Of a stretch of 39,401 nt of DNA, positions 27,361 to 35,525 are shown piece after piece. Under the pieces are notes generated by a model. That model searched no databases, was not told the DNA's origin, and saw only the letters and a program-made list of their open reading frames with translations. Origin of the DNA: Pseudomonadota bacterium (GTDB lineage Bacteria > Desulfobacterota > Desulfobacteria > Desulfobacterales > RPRI01); NCBI GenBank assembly GCA_018817425.1, contig JAHITX010000022.1, positions 1 through 39,401 of the forward strand. The letters are read 5' to 3'. The position numbers and the translations under genes were made by a program. Each line of letters begins with the position of its first letter. Positions within the stretch are counted from its first letter, which is position 1.

Positions 27361-28894
27361 CCCTACAACGATATATGAGTTAATTTAATATTGCACTACG
27401 AAACATAGCCTGCTAGAGATTTCATAAAAGCCTGAAAGGAGGGCGGACTATGTTACCAGAAAGCAGAATACAAGAAGATCCATACAAGATTCCAAAATAT
27501 GATATCAAACGGACTGATATTATAGATTTTGTTGATGAATTAAAAGGATTTCATTCTGAGTTTCAGGATTGTTTTTCGCGACAAGAACCGAGAGATAATT
27601 TTTATCAATACATGGTTGGCCAACTGAGCCAATTAGAACGAAAATCCATCGAACCGATTGCGATAGCCGTGGAAAGTGCTAAGGTACGGGCGATGCAGTT
27701 TTTTGTAAGTGATGTTGTTTGGAATAATAACAAAATCATGTTGAAATATCGTAGTATGGTAAACGATGACATGGGAGATCCGGACGGTGTTCTGATATTT
27801 GATGAAAGCGGATTTGTTAAAAAAGGAACCGAGTCAGCCGGCGTCGCAAAACAATATTGTGGCAGTATCGGTAAGGTTGAAAACTGCCAGGTTGGCGTTT
27901 TTACCGCTTACGCTACCCGGCATGGATATTGTTTGCTGGACAGTCGGCTGTTTGTCCCGGAGAAATGGTTTTCAGATGAGTTCGCCTTAAGACGGGGAAA
28001 ATGCAAATTCCAGCCGGGCCTATCATTTAAAACGAAGTCCCAATTGGCTGTGGAAATGCTACAGAAAATATCGCAACAGAAAACTATCCTTTTTAAATAT
28101 GTGGTGGCGGATTCAATATACGGCAACAGCCCGAAGTTTATTAATGCCGTTGAAGATATACCGCAGGTTACTTATCTTGTATCTCTGCCCGCCGATACTT
28201 TATGTTGGGTAAGAAAACCAGTTATGCTTCAGAAACAATACAGATACAAAGGGGAGTTAAGGTCGAAACAGGTTTTAAAAACACCCGAGCAAAAGCCGAT
28301 TTCCTTTGAAACCATAGCTAATAATACCACCAACTACTTCTGGTATCGCCGAAAAGTATCTGAAGGAACGAAAGGGCCTATCGAATATGAGTTTACCAAA
28401 AAGAGAGTGGTATTGTCCAAAAATGGATCTCCTGAAAAAGAGGTCTGGATATTGATCCGCAGGACATTGGGGACTGAGCCAATATATTCTTATTTTATCT
28501 GTAATGCCTCAGCGAGTTGTAGGCTCAAGATGTTGGTTTGGCTTAGCGGCATTCGATGGGCCATCGAACAGTGTTTTGAGGAAGCAAAAACAGAAATCGG
28601 AATGGACCACTATGAGGTCCGGAAATTTCCGGGGTGGGTTCATCATATGACGACTTCCATGTTAGCCCATTTCTTCCTCTGGCATATCAAGCTCAGATTG
28701 GGGAAAAAAGCACCGGCAATTACTCTGTCGCAGCTTAGAATTCTGATAAGGGCAATATTACCGATGCGTTATTTTGATTGTGATGAGTTAATTTCTTTAG
28801 TGGCTTGGATTCAAGAGAAAAACTACCGTGCTTATCTGTTACATAGAAAAAAGAAGATGCTGTTGCTAAACATTACTTAAATATCGTTGTAGGG
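27361..28894 (+). mobile_element. IS701-type insertion sequence
   Basis: The inverted ends are CCCTACAACGATAT at 27361-27374 and its exact complement at 28881-28894; the match extends 3 bp outward. The flanking tetranucleotides are TTAA (27357-27360) and TTAG (28895-28898). Both fit the YTAR target preference reported for IS701 elements but differ in the last base. The element carries one transposase and appears complete. Confidence 0.85.
27450..28880 (+). CDS. IS701-family DDE transposase
   Basis: This 476-residue protein catalyses cut-and-paste transposition of the surrounding element. The three catalytic acids are visible in their usual settings: VLIFDESGFVKKG (first Asp), VVADSIYGNSP (second Asp) and RWAIEQCFEEAKTEIGMDHYEVR (Glu), the last being diagnostic for the IS701 DDE domain. 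AAAGGAGGG precedes ATG 27450. The frame is intact, so the element may be active. It accounts for the interruption between the CsgG-like region and the redox island. Confidence 0.93.
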   Translation: MLPESRIQEDPYKIPKYDIKRTDIIDFVDELKGFHSEFQDCFSRQEPRDNFYQYMVGQLSQLERKSIEPIAIAVESAKVRAMQFFVSDVVWNNNKIMLKYRSMVNDDMGDPDGVLIFDESGFVKKGTESAGVAKQYCGSIGKVENCQVGVFTAYATRHGYCLLDSRLFVPEKWFSDEFALRRGKCKFQPGLSFKTKSQLAVEMLQKISQQKTILFKYVVADSIYGNSPKFINAVEDIPQVTYLVSLPADTLCWVRKPVMLQKQYRYKGELRSKQVLKTPEQKPISFETIANNTTNYFWYRRKVSEGTKGPIEYEFTKKRVVLSKNGSPEKEVWILIRRTLGTEPIYSYFICNASASCRLKMLVWLSGIRWAIEQCFEEAKTEIGMDHYEVRKFPGWVHHMTTSMLAHFFLWHIKLRLGKKAPAITLSQLRILIRAILPMRYFDCDELISLVAWIQEKNYRAYLLHRKKKMLLLNIT

Positions 28895-29347
28895 TTAGGT
28901 CAGCCACAAACTTAGCTGTTCAAGGGATGGCACACTCCCATGATGCTTTACCTGCCCATCTACAACCAGAATCGGGGTCATTAATATACCTACGGAATCT
29001 GCCTTTTCCTGGCAGGGGCGAATTGCTTTATCCATCTCAGGAGACCATTGTCTGGCTATCCCGTCAATTTCCTCAAAGTCCTCAGGTTGATTTGGCGAGT
29101 TTGCTACAACCGCGTGAACGTATTCCCAGTCCTCATTGATTCCGGCCTTTTCTGCTACATGCTTTGCCGTACCGGTCTCCTTTCCAACTGACTTTGCAAA
29201 CGCTTGTGCTCTAAAATCGTTGTAAATCATATGGATGATATCCAAAGGCGGACCTGTTTCATTTGCAATCCTCTCCACACGCTGCCGTGTCAGGTCACAA
29301 CGGGGACAGGGAGGATCAACACCGATAATCCAGACTTCTTTTGGCAT
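28895..29347 (-). CDS. Thioredoxin-fold protein with CPRC motif
   Basis: This protein of about 150 residues has a CPRC redox motif (C14 and C17 from the chosen start) after a beta strand VWIIGVDPP. A cis-proline strand follows late in the protein (ILMTPILVVDGQV). An additional Cys lies in RPCQEK. I chose ATG 29347, which has AGAGG 6 nt upstream, over ATG 29362. There is no signal peptide, so it is probably a cytosolic thiol oxidoreductase. It is adjacent to the YeeE/YedE transporter, which suggests reduction of imported sulfur compounds. The stop codon lies at the IS701 junction. Confidence 0.75.
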   Translation of the reverse strand: MPKEVWIIGVDPPCPRCDLTRQRVERIANETGPPLDIIHMIYNDFRAQAFAKSVGKETGTAKHVAEKAGINEDWEYVHAVVANSPNQPEDFEEIDGIARQWSPEMDKAIRPCQEKADSVGILMTPILVVDGQVKHHGSVPSLEQLSLWLT

Positions 29348-29468
29348 GATTTTCCTCTTCATAGTTTTTAAATTGATAGATTTGGTCTTAATTTATTTGT
29401 TCAGGTTCTTCGTTCCTCTCAGGTTTTATGAAAAATAAATGTATATCAATATGGTATAAAAATTCTAA

Positions 29469-30731
29469 TTATGATTCAAAGAAATCTGATATTGTTCCAC
29501 CCATTAAATATATGTAAGTAGCAGCCCAGTTAGTTAGAATAGTCACAGCTCCGAAAACAAACATTCCGACGCTCATTAGTGCCCAGCCGGATAATATATT
29601 TCCAATAACACATCCAGTAGCAAAAGCGGCGCCGGTTCCTAAAAGAATGCCGCCGAAAAATGCCGTAACAGTCTGTCCCGGAGGTCTCGGAAGAAAATTT
29701 ATCTTTCCGGAAAGTTTTGCAGATACCCAAGCTCCAACCAACAGGCCGCTTACAAGCAGCATCAGCCATACATTCACCTTTTTGCCAGGAGCAGGCTTGG
29801 GAAGTGGTTTTATATCTGATAAGACCTTGTCGATATTCTGCTCCTTTTCGACTGAAATGCTTGGTGCTGCCGGTTTTTTGCTCCAGATAAATTTAAGTGG
29901 CCTATCCGTTAAAAGCAGTTGAAGATGCAGCACGCCATGAGTTACCCCCAAAGGATAGTTTCTTCCTACAGCCGCAGATGACATATATGCAAAAATTGCG
30001 AGAATGCCGATTGCCAGCCCCGATTGCCATGGTTTCCAGGGGCGTGTAATAACTTTTCTAAACCGGCCCCCGTCGATTGATGTAACCTCGTATGTTTTTT
30101 CACTCTGTTTCCGTTTAAACACCAAAAAAACTAAGGTCAACAATCCAAAGATACATGCAAGTGCCCAGAACGGCAAGCCTGTCAGGGATGAAAGTGTAAT
30201 CGGCCCGCCGGTTTCGGATTTCAGAACAAAACCCTTCATGTAATCCTGGAATCCTTTAAACGGTCCATGCTCCACTAAAGCTATTCCTAATGGTATGCCA
30301 AGTAGTCCGGCCATGGAATTAATATTTCCGGATGCAGACTTATAAAGGCATCCGCTGACGCATCCGCCCGCCATGACAATACCTGTACCGAACAAGAGAC
30401 CTCCCACAACATAATTGAGCCATAGGAATGGTTTAGGATTTAATATAATAAAACCTGTAATGTCGAGCACTGCAAAACCCACCATGCTGACAACAATAGC
30501 GATCCAGAGCCCAAAAACTTTTGAACGGTCTTTCATCATAATTACTTCACTAAAAGCGCTTGATCCGCAAAGTTCACCCTTTTTGAGGAAAAAACCGAAA
30601 AGAAAACCGATTGGTATGGCGGTTAAAACCCACACACGCGTATAAACCGCCAGTAAAGTAATTCCTGAAAGAATAACAGAACATAAAACAAAATACTTCT
30701 TCCAGTTAATTATTTTATCGGAAGATGTCAT
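29469..30731 (-). CDS. YeeE/YedE family sulfur-compound transporter (TsuA-like)
   Basis: This 420-residue inner-membrane protein has two homologous halves. The first contains GTGIVMAGGCVSGCLYKSASG and the second GTGAAFATGCVIGNILSG. Conserved cysteines in such GGC and TGC motifs pass thiosulfate through the pore in characterised TsuA proteins. A hydrophilic linker (about residues 230-330) separates the halves. It probably imports thiosulfate or another sulfur species. It lies upstream of the CPRC thioredoxin-fold gene on the same strand with a gap of about 120 bp. Confidence 0.88.
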   Translation of the reverse strand: MTSSDKIINWKKYFVLCSVILSGITLLAVYTRVWVLTAIPIGFLFGFFLKKGELCGSSAFSEVIMMKDRSKVFGLWIAIVVSMVGFAVLDITGFIILNPKPFLWLNYVVGGLLFGTGIVMAGGCVSGCLYKSASGNINSMAGLLGIPLGIALVEHGPFKGFQDYMKGFVLKSETGGPITLSSLTGLPFWALACIFGLLTLVFLVFKRKQSEKTYEVTSIDGGRFRKVITRPWKPWQSGLAIGILAIFAYMSSAAVGRNYPLGVTHGVLHLQLLLTDRPLKFIWSKKPAAPSISVEKEQNIDKVLSDIKPLPKPAPGKKVNVWLMLLVSGLLVGAWVSAKLSGKINFLPRPPGQTVTAFFGGILLGTGAAFATGCVIGNILSGWALMSVGMFVFGAVTILTNWAATYIYLMGGTISDFFES

Positions 30732-30886
30732 AACTATACCTCATCATATAATATTATTAAGTATCATTAATACAATTTTGCACCTTAGCTCAGACCAACC
30801 ACATCCTAAATTGTTCAATAGGTGAAATGTTTGTCTGGTGCTTCACCTGCCCGGCCAAGATCAGGAATTGTATGGGCCGACCATCT

Positions 30887-31571
30887 TTATGAACCCTTAT
30901 TCGTGTTGCAGGCCAATTGGCACAGCAACGCGCCATCTCCACACTCGCCGAATTCAAATTGAAAAACCGGATGATTAACTCCGAAACGTTTCAGGAGTGT
31001 ATCCCGGATTATTCCGGACAATTGATTTGTGGCATTTACGAGTTGATCAGAAACTACAACATGGCAGGTAAGGGCCACCAATCACCACCGACAAGCCATG
31101 TATGCAGGTAATGAATGCCGCAACACCGGGAAGCTCTTCAAGAGTTCTTTTGACATCCATCAGATCCAATCCAATGGGTGTTCCATCCATTAAAACGTGA
31201 ACTGATTCCTTCAAAAGAGAAAAGCAATTCACTAAAATATATACCACTATCATAAGGCTGAGTATCGAATCGATCCATAACCATGGTGTGAAATGCAAAA
31301 TAATGGCTCCGGCCAAAACTGCTACAGATGTGAGAAGGTCTCCCATCATATGGAAAAACGCGCCGCGTATATTCAGGTTGTGCTTTGAATCCTTATGCAG
31401 GAGCCAAGCGGAGAATCCGTTTCCCGCTATGCCCACAAGTGCAAGAACAGCCACAAACCCGGCTCCGACAGGAGAAGGATTCGACAGTCGTTTTACGGAA
31501 CGGCTCAGTATGGTAATTAAAAGCCGTTTATCCGTTGTATCCGCAAGTTTATGACCGTGTTCCATCAGCAT
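30887..31571 (-). pseudogene. Decayed cation diffusion facilitator (CzcD/ZitB-like)
   Basis: The frame from ATG 31571 starts like a CDF protein (EHGHKLADTTDKRLLITI). It then jumps to the loop before TM4 (SVKRLSNPSPVGAGFVAVLALVG), so TM1-3 and the first metal site are missing by in-frame deletion. TM4-6 follow with HMMGDLLTS (the H-x-x-x-D metal site). The frame stops at 31047 after HGLSVVIGG. The cytoplasmic domain continues in another frame (about 31080-30887: LTCHVVVSDQLVNATNQLSG and on), so there is also a frameshift near 31080. It should not transport metal. It begins 8 bp after the Fe-S gene. Confidence 0.85.
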
Positions 31572-31579
31572 TGACCTTT

Positions 31580-31891
31580 TTATAGTTTAAACTTGTTCAG
31601 ATACTCCTCAAGTTTTATCTTATTTTCCTCATCAAGTTGCGGACAATCCTCTACTCCCTTAGCGCCTTCGGCCAGAAGTGCTGAAAAAACCATGCAGGTA
31701 GATTGACCGCAGTCACGGCAATTTGTTTTCGGCAGAAGTTTCACAATTTCTATAATCTTTGGCTTGGGAGTACTTTCATAGCATGGCGTGATTTCCATCC
31801 GCTTTTCCCATGTATCATTAATCTCCCGCTTGAGCCATTCAAGAACTCTGTCTGCCTCATCCTCTTTTTGTCTTCTTATAGTAAACAACAA
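31580..31891 (-). CDS. Fe-S domain protein, possibly N-terminally truncated
   Basis: The 103-residue product carries a 4Fe-4S domain of the PF04060 type: KLLPKTNCRDCGQSTC with ligands C58, C61 and C66, and C83 in VEDCP. The preceding helix (EWLKREINDTWEKR...EITPCYES) matches the usual region before it. Relatives I know are longer, with an N-terminal beta domain, and the TTG start at 31891 has no ribosome site. A good GGAGG at 31981-31985 points to a start upstream, but that frame (GLKTKGRAWYEEEFQK) ends at a TAA. This suggests a damaged N-terminus. Confidence 0.65.
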   Translation of the reverse strand: MLFTIRRQKEDEADRVLEWLKREINDTWEKRMEITPCYESTPKPKIIEIVKLLPKTNCRDCGQSTCMVFSALLAEGAKGVEDCPQLDEENKIKLEEYLNKFKL

Positions 31892-31987
31892 TGCGATTAA
31901 TGTAATGGGGCTGATTTTTGGAATTCTTCCTCATACCATGCCCGGCCTTTTGTTTTGAGCCCGATTATACGAGTAATTGGGAACCTC

Positions 31988-32224
31988 CTATCTTGCAATA
32001 AGCTTTACTATCTCTTCAGGGCTTAGAACCTTTCCAACTGATTTCACATCGCCGTCAATAGCCAGGGCAGGTGTTACCATCACCCCGAAGTTGGTGATCT
32101 CCATGATGTCGGTTATTTTCTCCACCAAGCAGTCGGTGCCGATTTCTTTTACCGCTTGCTGAACATTTTTAGTGAGTTTTTCACATTTTGGGCAACCAGT
32201 ACCCAGAATTTGAATTTTTTTCAT
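31988..32224 (-). CDS. Mini-thioredoxin (redox-active disulfide protein 2 type)
   Basis: This 78-residue protein has the fold and motifs of TIGR00412 proteins: KIQILGTGCPKC with redox cysteines C11 and C14, and cis-proline VTPALAIDGDVKSVGK. It is cytosolic, with no signal peptide. An excellent AGGAGG ribosome site precedes the ATG. It is similar to the CSKC protein at 34005-34238 but clearly diverged, so the island contains two such carriers. It probably supplies electrons to a partner in the island. Confidence 0.88.
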   Translation of the reverse strand: MKKIQILGTGCPKCEKLTKNVQQAVKEIGTDCLVEKITDIMEITNFGVMVTPALAIDGDVKSVGKVLSPEEIVKLIAR

Positions 32225-32322
32225 GTCTGACCTCCTGTAATGATTCTTTCCTCATTCAAGACGCAGGATTGTAAGGATATGTTATGCCGTGCCCTTACAC
32301 TATGACACCTGAAACACAAAAT

Positions 32323-32646
32323 CTATTTCTGACACCCGCAATCAACATTACCGGCGATTATTTCTCTCCATTCGCCGATGACGTCATGTGTCCAGCAGTC
32401 ATCAGCACCGGCTGCCTCCCGCATGACGAGAGCAAATATATATGACAGCTCCTTAACCGTTGCTCCAGCTTCCAAAGCTCCTTTGAAGTGCTTGAGCACG
32501 CAGGGCTTGGAACGACCCTTGATGGAAACGGCAAAGCAGATAAACTGATAGGTCTTCTCATCTATTGTCCGCTTACTGGCATACAACTCATCCATTTTGT
32601 CCAGCAGTTCAGTAAATTCAGGAAAAAATTCTGCAAGCATTCTCAT
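32323..32646 (-). CDS. Carboxymuconolactone decarboxylase/AhpD-like protein
   Basis: This 107-residue alpha-helical protein matches the CMD family: EKTYQFICFAVSIKGRSKPC and the helix KHFKGALEAGATVKELSYIFALV. AhpD enzymes use a CxxC...H motif; here the first Cys is replaced by Ser (S46-K-P-C49...H53), leaving one cysteine plus a terminal CGC. It therefore may not act as a classical peroxidase-coupled disulfide reductase. AAGGAG precedes ATG 32646. It is part of the minus-strand redox island. Confidence 0.8.
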   Translation of the reverse strand: MRMLAEFFPEFTELLDKMDELYASKRTIDEKTYQFICFAVSIKGRSKPCVLKHFKGALEAGATVKELSYIFALVMREAAGADDCWTHDVIGEWREIIAGNVDCGCQK

Positions 32647-32703
32647 TTTAATTACTCCTTATTTTCTTATAGTATTTAAAACTCTCTTCAAAATCAGCAG
32701 AAA

Positions 32704-32728
32704 GAAACAGCTCATAAATTTCTGTTTC
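32704..32728 (-). terminator. Weak hairpin after the ArsG-like gene
   Basis: A 7-bp stem GAAACAG (32704-32710) pairs with CTGTTTC (32722-32728). On the minus strand it is followed by TTTCTGCTGATTTT. It lies in the 135-bp gap between the ArsG-like and AhpD-like genes and may attenuate read-through. The AT-rich stem makes this uncertain. Confidence 0.3.
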
Positions 32729-32781
32729 CCTTACCTCTTATCTATAGTTCTTTCCAAGCTTTGACGGTATCACCCGTTTTA

Positions 32782-33468
32782 TTAGAAGATGTATGTGAAA
32801 CAATAATATATGCCGGCAAGTATAAAAACCACGGCAGTAATTTTCCTGGCCCAGATTTCAAATACGGACAACTTGTTGTACGCCCTTGATACCAGTTGAG
32901 TTGAAATCCCCATCAAAACAGCAATGCCCAATACAGGAAGGGCGGTTCCAATACCGTAAATGGCTGGCAGCATAATGCTGGACTCATGTTTTACCGCAAC
33001 AGAAAACAGGCTGCCAAAAAATAATGCTGCTGATACGGGACAGAACGAAAGTGCAAAAACGATACCCAATAATCCTGCGCCAAGAACTCCTAAACGCTTA
33101 ATTTTGCCCTGTAGCTTATTAGCAATATACCCTGCACCGTCACTTATATTAAACTTAATGATGTTGAGCAAAAGGAGTCCTGTTAAAACTAAAAAAGGCC
33201 CCATTATAATATTCATATAATTTTGAAGAAAATTTGCAACAACCGGAACTAAATTTGCGCTCGACACCAACAGAGCCCCAAGAACCGTATACGTGAGCAT
33301 TCTACCAAACATATACAGAACCCCGGCTACAAAAACACCTTTTTTAGTTGATATCTGGCCTCCAATATAGGAAACAGCGGCAATGTTGGTTGCAAGCGGG
33401 CAGGGGCTTATGGAGGTCAGGATACCTAACCATAAAGCCATAACTATGGCTATCATAAAGGGTGTCAC
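32782..33468 (-). CDS. CcdA/ArsG-like six-helix membrane protein
   Basis: This 228-residue inner-membrane protein has about six hydrophobic segments. Two Cys-Pro motifs sit in membrane helices: SISPCPLATN (C23) and LSFCPVSAALFF (C144). These are the positions of the redox pair in CcdA/DsbD transmembrane domains. The LGILTSISPCPLATNIAAVSYIG start is also what I recall for ArsG-type permeases linked to aromatic aminoarsenical efflux. The start is GTG 33468, 12 nt after the stop of the ArsF-like gene. It either exports arsenicals or passes electrons across the membrane to the ArsF-like protein. The sequence alone does not decide which. Confidence 0.8.
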   Translation of the reverse strand: MTPFMIAIVMALWLGILTSISPCPLATNIAAVSYIGGQISTKKGVFVAGVLYMFGRMLTYTVLGALLVSSANLVPVVANFLQNYMNIIMGPFLVLTGLLLLNIIKFNISDGAGYIANKLQGKIKRLGVLGAGLLGIVFALSFCPVSAALFFGSLFSVAVKHESSIMLPAIYGIGTALPVLGIAVLMGISTQLVSRAYNKLSVFEIWARKITAVVFILAGIYYCFTYIF

Positions 33469-33480
33469 AATCTCTTGCCC

Positions 33481-33981
33481 TTATGACAGGTAGAGTTTAA
33501 TTTCATTGCGTATATATTCTTTAAAAGCCTCCTCATTATGAACAAGCTCCCAAACTTTCTGTAGATTTTTCCACTGCTGTTCTTTTCCATTTACAATATC
33601 AGAGACAATAACGGATTTTGTGAACAACTGGTACTCCTTGGCAAAATGTTTGTTTTTCGGTTCATCCACATTGACCACTTCCATCTTAACCAATCCGGCG
33701 CTTATTTCATTTCCAAAATAATTATCTACGGTTTCTCTTGTCAGTTTCTCGATGCGCTTGCAGGTGTAACAACGATTTTTTCCGTGGAAATAATACACAA
33801 TTATCTTGTGACTATTAGCTTGATTCACTTTCCCATCAGTAATATTTTGCTCTGTTGAACCGGATTCTGCTATACCTTTGGTAGTTTTATCCTCAGCACT
33901 GCAAGCAGTTTGAACAACAACGAATACCAGAATTACTGCCAAACAGAAAATCAGGCTCCCCGATTTTTTGTTTAATTCCAT
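33481..33981 (-). CDS. ArsF-like CxxC lipoprotein or anchored thioredoxin-fold protein
   Basis: This 166-residue protein has an N-terminal hydrophobic segment ending QTAC, a possible lipobox with C27. A polar linker leads to a thioredoxin-like domain (IIVYYFHGKNRCYTCKRIEKL) with C71 and C74, then VVNVDEPKNKHFAKEYQLFT and SVIVSD. This layout matches what I recall of proteins annotated as ArsF-family, subunits linked to reduction of nitrophenyl arsenicals. AAAGGAG lies 8 nt upstream. Location is inferred to be periplasmic, attached to the membrane. The next gene, an ArsG/CcdA-like protein, is a natural electron or export partner. Confidence 0.78.
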   Translation of the reverse strand: MELNKKSGSLIFCLAVILVFVVVQTACSAEDKTTKGIAESGSTEQNITDGKVNQANSHKIIVYYFHGKNRCYTCKRIEKLTRETVDNYFGNEISAGLVKMEVVNVDEPKNKHFAKEYQLFTKSVIVSDIVNGKEQQWKNLQKVWELVHNEEAFKEYIRNEIKLYLS

Positions 33982-34004
33982 GAATCTACTCCTTTCTTAA
34001 GACA

Positions 34005-34238
34005 TTATTTTCCAATCCAGGTTTTGATCTCTTCTTTCTTTGGTATCTTTCCGACACTTTTGACTTCACCGTTTATTATAATAGCCGGAGTACCTAAAAC
34101 ACCGTAGCCGGCAATTTGCATAATATCGGTTACTTTTTCTATATTAGCGGTTATGCCTTCTTCTGCGACTACCTGCCTGACAATTTCTTCTGTTTTTTTA
34201 CACTTTGAACATCCTGGTCCTAGTACTTTAATTTCCAT
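34005..34238 (-). CDS. Mini-thioredoxin with CSKC motif
   Basis: This 77-residue protein of the TIGR00412 type has MEIKVLGPGCSKC (C10 and C13), EKVTDIMQIAGYGVLGTPAI with the cis-proline, and NGEVKSVGKIP. It is cytosolic. GGAAGGAA precedes the ATG. It lies between the permease and the ArsF-like gene on the minus strand, a place often taken by a small thioredoxin in arsenic operons, and may correspond to an ArsE-like component. Confidence 0.88.
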   Translation of the reverse strand: MEIKVLGPGCSKCKKTEEIVRQVVAEEGITANIEKVTDIMQIAGYGVLGTPAIIINGEVKSVGKIPKKEEIKTWIGK

Positions 34239-34307
34239 TTTGATTCCTTCCGGTTATAGTTATATTTGATTCATAACATCTTCGATCCCGGCCATTATTT
34301 TTTTTAT

Positions 34308-35474
34308 TTAAAAGGCACCGTATATCATTCCGGCAATAGTGGACATGATTACGATGATAGTACAAAAAGTTGCTGTTTTCTTTACCCCCATAACGCTGCC
34401 GATTACCAGCATGTTGGGAAGCGACAGCGCCGGTCCGGCCAGAAGCAGAGCCAGTGCAGGCCCCTTGCCCATTCCGGCCCCTATTAAGCCTTGCAGAATA
34501 GGAACCTCCGTCAATGTTGCAAAATACATTAATGCTCCGGCCAGAGAAGCAATAAGGTTGGCCCAAATTGAATTGCCTCCCAAAAGCGACTGGACCCACT
34601 GATCGGGAATCAGGGCCGGATGGCCGGGCCGTCCCAGCAGAAAACCGGCCACCAAAACACCACCAGCCAAAAGAGGCAGAATCTGCTTCATAAAATCCCA
34701 TGTGGATTCAACCCAGCTTTTACATTCATCTTTTGTAAACCATGCCTTGAGCATGAACCCCAGCACAATCAGCAGGGTAAAGGTGATATACCACTTGGCA
34801 GCAAAGATTGCAGGCCAAAGCCCGGCTGAGCCTTCGGCCGGTTTTGCAAATGCGGCAAATACTAGTATCAGAACCATCGTCAGAATATATAAGGTGTCTT
34901 GTAAAAGGGTTCGCTCTTTGGCATCCGAATCGGGAACATAAATTTGTCCGGCGGTTCGGGCTTCATCATCCTTTCGAAAAATTAAAGACATCAATAATCC
35001 GGTGACCACGGCAAAGACCACCGCGCCGATGGCTCGTGCCAAACCCAATTGCCAGCCTAGTATTTTTGCTGTCAGGGTAATTGCCAGAACATTGATGGCT
35101 GGCCCGGAATAAAGAAAGGCGGTAGCCGGCCCGATACCGGCTCCACGGGTGTAAATACCGGCAAACAAAGGTAACACCGTACAGGAACAAACCGCAAGGA
35201 TGGTCCCGGAAACAGAAGCTACTGAATAAGACAGAAGTTTTTTTGCATTTGCCCCAAAGTACTTAAGCACGGAGGCCTGAGACACAAACACCGAAATCGC
35301 TCCAGCTATAAAAAAGGCCGGTATCAGGCAGGTCAGGACATGCTCCCTTGCATATTCCCGAAGCATCATAAAAGCCTCCAGGCCTGATTGTCTGACAATA
35401 GGATGGTTCCAGGGAATATAATAACATCCAATAAATATGGAAATAATAATCAGTAGTTTAGTCCGTTCTTTCAT
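34308..35474 (-). CDS. DUF318/ArsP-like permease
   Basis: This 388-residue inner-membrane protein has about eight to ten membrane segments. Hallmarks of the DUF318 permease superfamily are AVCSCTVLPLFAGIYTRGAG, FLYSGPAINVLAI, and in the second half LTEVPILQGLIGAGMGKGPALALLLAGPALSLPN. ArsP of this superfamily exports trivalent methylarsenite and aromatic arsenicals; other members remain uncharacterised. The Cys pair in CSC could bind a thiophilic metalloid. GGAGG precedes the ATG by 7 nt. It follows arsR on the same strand, with a half repeat copy in between. Confidence 0.85.
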   Translation of the reverse strand: MKERTKLLIIISIFIGCYYIPWNHPIVRQSGLEAFMMLREYAREHVLTCLIPAFFIAGAISVFVSQASVLKYFGANAKKLLSYSVASVSGTILAVCSCTVLPLFAGIYTRGAGIGPATAFLYSGPAINVLAITLTAKILGWQLGLARAIGAVVFAVVTGLLMSLIFRKDDEARTAGQIYVPDSDAKERTLLQDTLYILTMVLILVFAAFAKPAEGSAGLWPAIFAAKWYITFTLLIVLGFMLKAWFTKDECKSWVESTWDFMKQILPLLAGGVLVAGFLLGRPGHPALIPDQWVQSLLGGNSIWANLIASLAGALMYFATLTEVPILQGLIGAGMGKGPALALLLAGPALSLPNMLVIGSVMGVKKTATFCTIIVIMSTIAGMIYGAF

Positions 35475-35525
35475 AGAATTACCTCCGTATTTGTGGAGCG
35501 GGTCTTATCTTATATTGTTATCAGT

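Noticed and set aside
31047-31571. Intact small cation transporter
   Set aside because: It lacks TM1-3 and the cytoplasmic domain, both recognisable as lost when compared with the CDF layout, so it was called a pseudogene.
34228-34701. Minus-strand open frame of 157 codons with many Gly, Ser and Arg residues
   Set aside because: It overlaps the permease gene in another frame on the same strand; the composition is that of a shifted reading of membrane-helix codons.
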